From Candidatus Symbiopectobacterium sp. NZEC151 (GTDB taxonomy: Bacteria; Pseudomonadota; Gammaproteobacteria; Enterobacterales; Enterobacteriaceae), in the NCBI RefSeq assembly GCF_025962655.1, contig NZ_JAGFPE010000001.1, forward strand, positions 1,702,506-1,766,505: a stretch of DNA of 64,000 bases, given 5' to 3'. The position numbers and the translations under genes were made by a program. This document shows, piece after piece, positions 9,760 through 16,766 of this stretch. The first letter of the stretch is position 1; each line of letters begins with the position of its first letter. Below the pieces are notes generated by a model that did no database searches, had not been told where the DNA came from, and saw only the letters and a program-made list of their open reading frames with translations.

Positions 9760-10049
9760 GTCACGACAACAGCGTCAATGTGGACGTCAAACTGGGCGTC
9801 AACAAGTTCCATGTGGATGAAGGCCATCCACACATCATTCTGGCCGACAACCCCGATATGGCTGAGTTTCGTAAATTGCTCAAGGCTTGTCCGGCGGGGC
9901 TCTACAAGCAGGATGAGGCAGGAAATATCCATTTCGACTCTGCCGGTTGTCTGGAATGCGGTACCTGCCGGGTACTGTGCGGTGAAACCATTCTGGAGCA
10001 ATGGGAATACCCGCAGGGTACGTTCGGCATCGAATTCCGCTTTGGTTGA
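9756..10049 (+). CDS. ydiT: Ferredoxin-like protein YdiT (FixX type)
   Basis: 97 residues overlapping the end of ydiS by four bases. The cysteine pattern is KACPAGLY followed by GCLECGTCRVLCG, the FixX/ETF-QO C-terminal arrangement binding one 4Fe-4S cluster. In mitochondrial ETF-QO this domain is fused to the flavoprotein; here it is the separate small subunit of YdiS. It transfers electrons between YdiS flavin and the quinone side. Confidence 0.94.
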   Translation: MSHDNSVNVDVKLGVNKFHVDEGHPHIILADNPDMAEFRKLLKACPAGLYKQDEAGNIHFDSAGCLECGTCRVLCGETILEQWEYPQGTFGIEFRFG

Positions 10050-10069
10050 TCCCCCCGTAAAAGTGATCG

Positions 10070-10089
10070 ACGGCCGTCCTGGCGGCCGT
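10070..10089. repeat. Intergenic stem between ydiT and fadK
   Basis: Arms ACGGCC and GGCCGT around an 8-nt loop, with no T-run, 21 bases before fadK. It belongs to the series of GC-rich stems in this cluster. Confidence 0.45.
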
Positions 10090-10110
10090 TAAACACTGAG
10101 ACAAAAACAC

Positions 10111-11778
10111 ATGACCGTTTCAATAGCATTTAACGCTGAACGTCGGGCGTTATACCGTCAGCAAGGATTCTGGGGAGACGCCTCACTCGCCGACTATTGG
10201 CACCAAACACAAAGCGCCATGCCGGACAAGATTGCCGTGATTGACCATCAAGGGACGTCTTACACCTATGCCGCGCTAGACCGCGCAGCAAGCAGTGTTG
10301 CAAGCTTTCTACTCACCTGCGGGATTGAACCCGGCGATCGCGTCGCTTTTCAGCTACCAGGATGGTGTGAGTTTACGGTTATCTATCTGGCCTGTCTGAA
10401 GGTGGGCGCGGTATCCGTACCGCTACTCCCAGCCTACCGTGAAACCGAGCTGGTATGGATCCTCAATAAATGCCAGGCTAAAGTGCTGTTCGCCCCCACC
10501 CTGTTCAAGAATACTCAGCCTATCGACCGGGCCATTCCACTGCGTGGGCAGTTGCCTCACCTGCGGCACATCGTAGCCGTGGATAAATTGGCGCCCGCCA
10601 ACGCGACCACGTTGGCGCTCAGTCAACTATTGCAGGATTTTGCACCACTGGAGACGCCGATCCGCGTGCACGGCGATGCATTGGCCGCCGTACTTTTTAC
10701 CTCCGGCACGGAGGGCGTGCCCAAAGGGGTGATGCTGACACACAACAATATTCTGGCCAGCGAACGCGCCTACTGTGCGCGACTGAACCTGACCTGGCTG
10801 GATACCATCTTGATGCCAGCACCGTTGGGCCATGCCACCGGCTTTTTACACGGTGTCACCGCCCCCTTTATCATCGGTGCGCGTAGCGTACTGCTGGATA
10901 TTTTTAATCCGACAAACTGTCTTGAACTGCTACAGCAGGAACGCTGTACCTGCGTGCTGGGCGCGACGCCGTTTGTCTACGACCTGCTGTGCTGCGTACA
11001 GCAAAAACCTTACGACCTGTCATCGCTGCGCTTTTTCCTGTGCGGCGGCACTACGATCCCTAAAAAGATCACCCGAGATTGTATGCAGATGGGCATCAAA
11101 CTGCTCAGCGTGTACGGGTCAACGGAAAGCTCACCGCACGCCGTCGTGAGGCTGGACGATCCCACAGCACGGATCGTCAACACTGACGGGCAGGCGGCGC
11201 CGGGCGTTGAAATCAAAGTGGTCGATAAAGCGCGCAACACCGTTGCGTATGGGGAAGAAGGTGAAGAAGCGTCGCGCGGCCCAAATGTATTTATGGGTTA
11301 TCTGGATGAACCGGAATTAACGGCGCGCGCGCTGGATGAAAATGGCTGGTATTACAGCGGCGACCTGTGCCGCATGGATGCCGACGGCTATATCAAAATC
11401 ACCGGGCGCAAGAAAGATATCATCGTGCGCGGCGGCGAGAATATCAGCAGCCGCGAGGTGGAAGATCTTCTGATGCAACACCCGCGCATCCGCGATGCGG
11501 GCGTGGTCGCCATGCCCGATGAACGTTTGGGAGAACGCTCATGCGCCTATGTGGTGCTTAAAGCCCCCTACCACGTGCTGACGCTAGAAGATGTGATTGC
11601 CTTTTTCAGCCGTAAACGCGTGGCAAAGTACAAGTACCCCGAGCATCTGGTGATCGTCGAGAGTTTGCCGCGCACCGCATCCGGGAAAATAAAGAAATAC
11701 CTGCTGCGACAAGACATTCTGCAACGCCTCGGGCTGGATGAACACCAGCAAGTCCACCCTTCCCTGTTCTCCGCCTGA
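10111..11778 (+). CDS. fadK: Short/medium-chain acyl-CoA synthetase FadK
   Basis: 555 residues, close to E. coli FadK (YdiD). It adenylates fatty acids and forms acyl-CoA; in E. coli it works during anaerobic fatty acid use. The adenylate-forming motif LFTSGTEGVPKGVMLT lies near residue 195. LLSVYGSTESSPH (motif II), YYSGDLCRMDADGYIKITGRKKDIIVRGGENIS (hinge and A8) and TASGKIKKYLL with the C-terminal catalytic lysine are all present. It is last in the ydiQRST-fadK transcript and is followed by a hairpin. Confidence 0.94.
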   Translation: MTVSIAFNAERRALYRQQGFWGDASLADYWHQTQSAMPDKIAVIDHQGTSYTYAALDRAASSVASFLLTCGIEPGDRVAFQLPGWCEFTVIYLACLKVGAVSVPLLPAYRETELVWILNKCQAKVLFAPTLFKNTQPIDRAIPLRGQLPHLRHIVAVDKLAPANATTLALSQLLQDFAPLETPIRVHGDALAAVLFTSGTEGVPKGVMLTHNNILASERAYCARLNLTWLDTILMPAPLGHATGFLHGVTAPFIIGARSVLLDIFNPTNCLELLQQERCTCVLGATPFVYDLLCCVQQKPYDLSSLRFFLCGGTTIPKKITRDCMQMGIKLLSVYGSTESSPHAVVRLDDPTARIVNTDGQAAPGVEIKVVDKARNTVAYGEEGEEASRGPNVFMGYLDEPELTARALDENGWYYSGDLCRMDADGYIKITGRKKDIIVRGGENISSREVEDLLMQHPRIRDAGVVAMPDERLGERSCAYVVLKAPYHVLTLEDVIAFFSRKRVAKYKYPEHLVIVESLPRTASGKIKKYLLRQDILQRLGLDEHQQVHPSLFSA

Positions 11779-11791
11779 TCCCAACAACAAA

Positions 11792-11810
11792 GGCTCTCGC
11801 TAAGAGAGCC
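11792..11810 (+). terminator. Hairpin after fadK
   Basis: GGCTCTC-GCTA-AGAGAGCC directly follows the fadK stop. A near copy of the stem, with the same loop, recurs at 11944-11963. No poly-T follows, so it may be factor-assisted. Confidence 0.55.
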
Positions 11811-12008
11811 TCAGACTGATGACAAAGCCCGTTGTTAGGCGAAGTGCGGCGATGGGGTCGTAGCGGCGTAAGCCGCCGGAGCGCCCCTCGTCGTGATTCG
11901 CCGGGAAACACGGACGTGCCGAAAACGGTTTGTCAGCAATCTCAGTCTCTCGCTAAGAGAGCCTGATTGTTATGCCAATAATCAGTAACCCGCGGTACAG
12001 GTTATCAC
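11811..12008. other. Non-coding gap with repeated stem
   Basis: About 200 bases between fadK and the convergent AraC gene. A GC-rich stretch at 11830-11940 with internal stems (GCGGCG-taa-CGCCGC type) is bounded by two copies of CTCTCGCTAAGAGAGCCT. No reading frame here has a ribosome binding site. It resembles a small intergenic palindromic unit. Confidence 0.4.
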
Positions 12009-12968
12009 TTACGCCAATGCCTCCCAGCAGGCAGCCTCGCTCAATGGGCAGTCACATTCTTGCTGCGCCGCATCCGCGGCCATCTGCTTTACCGCTAATT
12101 CACGAAACAGTGTCGGGCTAACGCCTACGTGTTTGTGAAAGAATCGGGTGAAGTAGGCTTCATCATTAAAACCTAACGTCGCCGCCAACTGTTTGATGGT
12201 TTTAGCGGTATAAACCAACTCCCGCTGCGCTTCCTGAATCACTCGACGATTGATCACATCCAGACTGGACATCCCCAGCGTCAAGCGGCACAGACGGGAA
12301 AGATGGCCGGGAGTCATACCCATGTGCTGCGCATAGCTGTTCACCGCCAGCCGTTGGCGAAAGCGCTCCTCAACCAGGGCCAGAAACTTGTTCACCTGCG
12401 CGGTCTTGCGCGAACACACTTCATAGGTTTGCGGCGCACTGGCCCGCCCACTAATGCGCGCAATGTGCAACAGCAAAGACGTCAGCAGCGACATGCCCAT
12501 GGCCGTTTGTGTCGAGCTCGGTGTGTGCCATTCACGCAACAGAACCTCAAAAGCGTCCTGCACCACCGAACATTCCTCCGGCATCTGAGCCAATGAAAAC
12601 ATACAGGGCGTTGCCAGAAGTTTTATCACATTGGGCGCCAGCAACTTAATGACCGACTCCAGCGGCTTTTGTGAAACCGTCACCGTTAGCCCTTCAGAAT
12701 CAGGCGTGTAGGCCAGACAATGCACGGTTTGCGCAGGCACCAAAATCAGGCAAGGCGCTTGCGCCGTGTAATGGCTGTAATTGAGCAACAGATCGACGCT
12801 TCCACGCTCGATAAACAGCAGTTGTATCAACGTCTCATGTACGTGGGGGGATACTTTCCAGTTCAGCGCGCGGGAACGAAACGAAATCCGCTCTACGTTG
12901 AAGAAGTTCTCCCAGCTTAGCGCTGTTTGCTCGCCATAGAGCGTATAGGCAGGAATAGTGGTTGCCAT
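12009..12968 (-). CDS. AraC-family transcriptional regulator
   Basis: 319 residues. The N-terminal half is a cupin-like ligand domain (SPHVHETLIQLLFIERGSVD near residue 40). The C-terminal half holds two helix-turn-helix units: NSYAQHMGMTPGHLSRLCR, and IKQLAATLGFNDEAYFTRFF followed by HKHVGVSPTLFRE. RBS AAGGGG precedes the ATG. It lies 12 nt after the MFS gene and is the third gene of a minus-strand trio behind an acyl-CoA dehydrogenase. A regulator of that trio is the natural reading. The effector is unknown. Confidence 0.85.
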   Translation of the reverse strand: MATTIPAYTLYGEQTALSWENFFNVERISFRSRALNWKVSPHVHETLIQLLFIERGSVDLLLNYSHYTAQAPCLILVPAQTVHCLAYTPDSEGLTVTVSQKPLESVIKLLAPNVIKLLATPCMFSLAQMPEECSVVQDAFEVLLREWHTPSSTQTAMGMSLLTSLLLHIARISGRASAPQTYEVCSRKTAQVNKFLALVEERFRQRLAVNSYAQHMGMTPGHLSRLCRLTLGMSSLDVINRRVIQEAQRELVYTAKTIKQLAATLGFNDEAYFTRFFHKHVGVSPTLFRELAVKQMAADAAQQECDCPLSEAACWEALA

Positions 12969-12980
12969 AACAGATTCCCC

Positions 12981-14279
12981 TTAACGCACCGGGTGGGCAG
13001 CATGAGCAGACGTCTGCTCACGGCTGACAATGGGTTGAATACGCGCAGCCCAGATAAACAACGCGCCACAAATGGCAACAGTGGCTCCCAGATACAAGGC
13101 ATACTCATACCGGCCGGTAATATCGATGATTACCCCAGAAAATACCGGTGCCAAGATACCCGCTGTGGTGCCGAATACCCCGTTCAGTCCCACCAACAGC
13201 CCGGTATTGCTTTGCGAGAATGTCATCGGGATGGAGAAATGTGCGCCCATCGTAAAGCAGAGAAAAAAGTTGGAAGCAGAGATTAACGCTGCCGCCGCGC
13301 CCAGGCTGTTAGCGCGTGTACCCAGAATCAGAAACATCCCTGCCAGCAGCAGCCCCAACATTGGCGTAAACTTCCGGCCTGCGCTTTGTCCCATACGCCG
13401 AACCGCCCAATCGGTAATTGTCCCTCCTAAAGGATAGGCGATGATGGCGGCCAAATAGGGCAACATGGAAAATATCGCACTTTGTTTTAAATTGATGCCG
13501 CGCCCCAACGCAAAATAGGTCGGAAGCCAGGTCATAAACAGGAAAAACAGATAATTAGTACAGAAATAGCACAGCGCACAGCACCACACGGAAGGTGTTG
13601 AAAAAATATCGCGCCGACTCAATGGCGGGCTATTTTGCGTGATATTATCCCCTTGTTGACCCGCGTAGATATAATCGCGCTCTGCCTGGCTAACAACCTT
13701 ATCGTCCTGCGGGCGATTAGCGCCCCAGCGCCACCACAGCAGGCACCACAGCAGCCCCGGCAACGCCAAAATGTGGAACACCCGTTGCCAGCCCCAGAGT
13801 TGTACGATCGCCGCGGCAACGATCATTGCCACAGCGATCCCGGCGGGGCATCCCACCTGTAACCATCCGGTCGCTTTTCCCGTTTCACTTTTTGGCACCC
13901 AGTGGGCCAACAGTGAAAAGTTGGCAGGCACCAGCAACCCCTGCCCAACGCCAACCAGAATACGTAACGCCATCATGGCCCCCAGCGTCTCGCCTAACGG
14001 GGTAAGGAAAGTAAAAAGCGCCCACCACAACGTGCCTGTGACCAGTACGACCCCGCCGCCCAAACGATCGGCAAGCATACCGGCAGGCAACATGGTTACG
14101 GCATAGCCAATAAAGAATGCGGTGGAAATCCAGCCGAATTCGGTGGCACTCCAGCCAAACTGTTGCATTAACGCAGGCCCACATACGGACATGCTGCTGC
14201 GGGCGACAAACATAACAAAGTAATCGACGATCAGCAGGGCAATGATACCCCAGCGTCTGTTTCCAAGAGATGCGTTCAT
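12981..14279 (-). CDS. MFS carrier, anion:cation symporter type
   Basis: 432 residues with about 12 hydrophobic helices. The N-terminal signature NRRWGIIALLIVDYFVMFVARSSMSVCGPAL and the loop PAGMLADRLGGG after helix 2 are typical of the anion:cation symporter family (hexuronate, glucarate and similar organic acid importers). It probably imports a carboxylate using the proton gradient. Between the acyl-CoA dehydrogenase and the AraC regulator, the likely cargo is the acid whose CoA ester that enzyme handles; this is inference. Confidence 0.85.
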   Translation of the reverse strand: MNASLGNRRWGIIALLIVDYFVMFVARSSMSVCGPALMQQFGWSATEFGWISTAFFIGYAVTMLPAGMLADRLGGGVVLVTGTLWWALFTFLTPLGETLGAMMALRILVGVGQGLLVPANFSLLAHWVPKSETGKATGWLQVGCPAGIAVAMIVAAAIVQLWGWQRVFHILALPGLLWCLLWWRWGANRPQDDKVVSQAERDYIYAGQQGDNITQNSPPLSRRDIFSTPSVWCCALCYFCTNYLFFLFMTWLPTYFALGRGINLKQSAIFSMLPYLAAIIAYPLGGTITDWAVRRMGQSAGRKFTPMLGLLLAGMFLILGTRANSLGAAAALISASNFFLCFTMGAHFSIPMTFSQSNTGLLVGLNGVFGTTAGILAPVFSGVIIDITGRYEYALYLGATVAICGALFIWAARIQPIVSREQTSAHAAHPVR

Positions 14280-14350
14280 GATGACTCCCAGGGGGGGAAC
14301 GCCGCAGGACGTGCCTTACGGCGGTCACTATTGCAGGGTGTAGGGCGTTA

Positions 14351-15517
14351 TCACAAAATGACGCCGCGGCTTTCAATCAACGGACGGGCGATGGTTAGAC
14401 GCTGCACCGTACGTGGCCCTTCCTCGAACCATAACGCGCGTGCATCACGGTACATTCTCTCTACCGGGCCATAGGGGTTATCTTCGAAATAGCCAATACC
14501 GCCGAAGATTTCCAGGCAACTGTCAGAGACCGTGCGTACCGTGTCGATGCCGTGCAGTTTGCACATGGCGGATACCATTTCGATATCCTCACCGCGATCG
14601 AATTTCTGCGCACAGTCACGCAACATGACGCGTAACGCATGCACCTGGGTGCCCATGTCCGCCAACGTTTGTTGAATCGCCTGGCGCGCCACTAGCGGTT
14701 TACCGAAAGTCACTCGGTCTTTGGCTCTCGCAATGGCCAGTTCAAGAAAACGCTGCGACATTCCGAGACAGGTTACCGCGATCATCGCGCGGGAATGCGC
14801 CAGGGCATTCATAAAGATATCCAGCCCATCGCCTTCCTGGCCCATGATGTTATGTGCTGGCACTTCGCAATTTTCAAAGCGCAGATAAGCATGCCCAGCC
14901 CCTCGGCATCCCATCATGTGCGGCATCGGATCAATGTAGTAACCGGGGGTATTCGTTTCGATAAAGAATGCGGTGAGGCCGCCCTTTTTCCGCTTGGCTT
15001 CATCGGTAACCGCTATCACGTAGGAAGCATCGGAAATATCGGTGTGTGAGATCAGCGTTTTACTGCCATTGAGTATATATTTATCGCCCTTTCTTACCGC
15101 CGTGGTGCGAATATCAGCCCCCGAACCGCAATCGGCTTCTGTCAAAGCAAAGTTGATGTAAGCCTCTTTATTGGCCAGTTTGGGCAACCATTTTGCGCGC
15201 AGATCTTCTGCCCCGTGATCGTGAAGAATTCGCCAATTCAAGCCGTTGGCATGATGCAGATTCATGCGCATCCCACCAGGGCCGCGACAAAATTCTTCCA
15301 TTACAGCAAAGAATTGCTCGCAGTTAAGTCCCATGCCGCCATAGGTCTCAGGGATGGCCAGACGAAACAGATCGTTTCTGCGGCAAACATCATAATAGGC
15401 ATCGGGAAAAACATTGGTTCTTTCCACTTCCAACTGTAATTCTTCCAAATCATTTTCCGTCACACGGCGAATTTTTTCTTTCAACGCAACCAGTGCCTGC
15501 TCTGATAATAGGGCCAT
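14351..15517 (-). CDS. Acyl-CoA dehydrogenase family protein, second copy
   Basis: 388 residues. FAD and substrate blocks are visible: FALTEADCGSGADIRTTA, LNGSKTLISH, and the C-terminal MYRDARALWFEEGPRTVQ, where a glutamate sits in the position of the catalytic EGT motif of medium-chain enzymes. This differs from YdiO, which lacks that glutamate. RBS GGAG is 8 nt before the ATG. It is first in a trio with the MFS carrier and AraC regulator. It should use the YdiQRST electron carriers encoded nearby or general ETF. The substrate is unknown. Confidence 0.85.
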   Translation of the reverse strand: MALLSEQALVALKEKIRRVTENDLEELQLEVERTNVFPDAYYDVCRRNDLFRLAIPETYGGMGLNCEQFFAVMEEFCRGPGGMRMNLHHANGLNWRILHDHGAEDLRAKWLPKLANKEAYINFALTEADCGSGADIRTTAVRKGDKYILNGSKTLISHTDISDASYVIAVTDEAKRKKGGLTAFFIETNTPGYYIDPMPHMMGCRGAGHAYLRFENCEVPAHNIMGQEGDGLDIFMNALAHSRAMIAVTCLGMSQRFLELAIARAKDRVTFGKPLVARQAIQQTLADMGTQVHALRVMLRDCAQKFDRGEDIEMVSAMCKLHGIDTVRTVSDSCLEIFGGIGYFEDNPYGPVERMYRDARALWFEEGPRTVQRLTIARPLIESRGVIL

Positions 15518-15849
15518 GATATTACTCCATTTAGAATGAGTAGATTTATTGTGTGTTCCCGTTTCTAAACTGAGTATAGATTTGGTGCTAATTATCCAAC
15601 CAGCGACATTTAAAACACAAAACTGGACAAATCAAACATAAAATAAAAAATCATTTAAAATCAATGAATAAAAGAAAATTAAAAAAGTAATCAGTGCTGA
15701 AATAGCCTATGATTTATTATTTCATATGATTATTATTTTTAGGATCGATTTATCCAGGAAAATAAATAAAATGTCTATGGGATTATTTTTCTTTCACGTT
15801 ATTTTAATGGAAATATTCATCACAGAAATATGATCTGCGGAGGTTTATA
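15518..15849. promoter_or_regulatory. Divergent AT-rich promoter region
   Basis: 332 bases, strongly AT-rich, between the leftward acyl-CoA dehydrogenase trio and the rightward superoxide-reductase gene. It contains no reading frame with a ribosome binding site. It must carry both promoters; I cannot assign boxes with confidence. The low GC suggests H-NS-type silencing, which is inference. Confidence 0.5.
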
Positions 15850-16395
15850 ATGAAGTTATTATCCACTACGCCAAAAAACAGTAAACCTACGGCGACACAG
15901 CGCTCAATGCGCCACAAAAATAGCACCAAACCCTCCTTTTACATGCCGATACCCCAGTTCTACCAGTGTGAGCGCTGCCTGCGCCTGATGATCGACGTTG
16001 CTGGCAACAACCCATCCCAGCCACCTGATTGCTGTGGTCACGTAATGAAACACCTTCTCGCACAGACACCTGACGATGCTCATCACATCACTCTCACGGT
16101 AAGAGGCGGTTTCGAGAGCAATAGCCTGAGCGTCACTGTCGGTCAACCTGTACACCCAATGACGCTCCCGCATCACATTGCCTGGGTGTATCTGCATACC
16201 TTCCAGGGGGGGCAGTTAAAATTTATGGCCCCAGGAGAAGAAAGCACAGTGATGTTTGCCCTGGCAGATAAAGATGCCTACGTTTATTGCGATCGCGCCA
16301 TATGCAAAGGGCGCGACTGCAAATTCAACTGTAAGCGTGGTTTTTGTGTATGGATCTATTGTAACCAACATGGATTGTGGCATTACAGCCTGTAG
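15850..16395 (+). CDS. Desulfoferrodoxin / superoxide reductase family protein with Cys-rich insertion
   Basis: 181 residues, GGAGG just upstream of the ATG. After a 39-residue basic extension comes a desulforedoxin-type iron site, C40-x2-C43 and C61-C62. The second domain has the superoxide reductase ligands: H78/H79, H102 in VGQPVHPM, H108/H109 in HHIAW, and C171-x2-H174 in YCNQHGLW. This family reduces superoxide to hydrogen peroxide at a non-haem iron without releasing oxygen. Odd here is the stretch before the last motif: Cys at 147, 152, 157, 161 and 166, spaced 4-5 residues apart, where known members usually have almost none. The family assignment is firm from ligand order; activity is unproven. 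It is divergent from the acyl-CoA dehydrogenase trio. Confidence 0.8.
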   Translation: MKLLSTTPKNSKPTATQRSMRHKNSTKPSFYMPIPQFYQCERCLRLMIDVAGNNPSQPPDCCGHVMKHLLAQTPDDAHHITLTVRGGFESNSLSVTVGQPVHPMTLPHHIAWVYLHTFQGGQLKFMAPGEESTVMFALADKDAYVYCDRAICKGRDCKFNCKRGFCVWIYCNQHGLWHYSL

Positions 16396-16485
16396 CCGCT
16401 ATTGCCGATCTCTCGTTGTCGATCTCTTATCACTCATCCCTCACACATCATCACCCTGAAAATCGGTGCGTGATCGTCCACTCAT

Positions 16486-16509
16486 TTGATAATAAAAATA
16501 GTTATCATT
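16486..16509. promoter_or_regulatory. Fur-box-like site upstream of the TonB receptor
   Basis: TTGATAATAAAAATAGTTATCATT resembles the Fur consensus (GATAAT repeats facing ATTATC). It lies in the 371-bp gap before the receptor gene, about 260 bases from its start, among AT-rich promoter-like sequence. Iron repression of the receptor is expected for the family. Confidence 0.55.
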
Positions 16510-16766
16510 TACTTTTAAAAAGAGTAAACGCCCATTAAGATACGTCATGTTATTTCAAATTATTACAAAAGATGCATTTAACATGGATGTTACATTCAGC
16601 CGAAATGCACGTGCTTTACTGCTGCCACCATCAGGCATGGATGCATTGGCGCTTAATGCATATCACTCGCGAACCGGCCTTTAATATCTCTATTTTGATG
16701 ATTTAAAACGACAAAAAAAATCACAGTATTTTTTCTTTGCGCGCTTCAACCACGGAGTTTTTTAAC

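Noticed and set aside
11606..11911. 101-codon minus-strand frame over the end of fadK
   Set aside because: It mostly overlaps the well supported fadK frame and has no RBS or family features.
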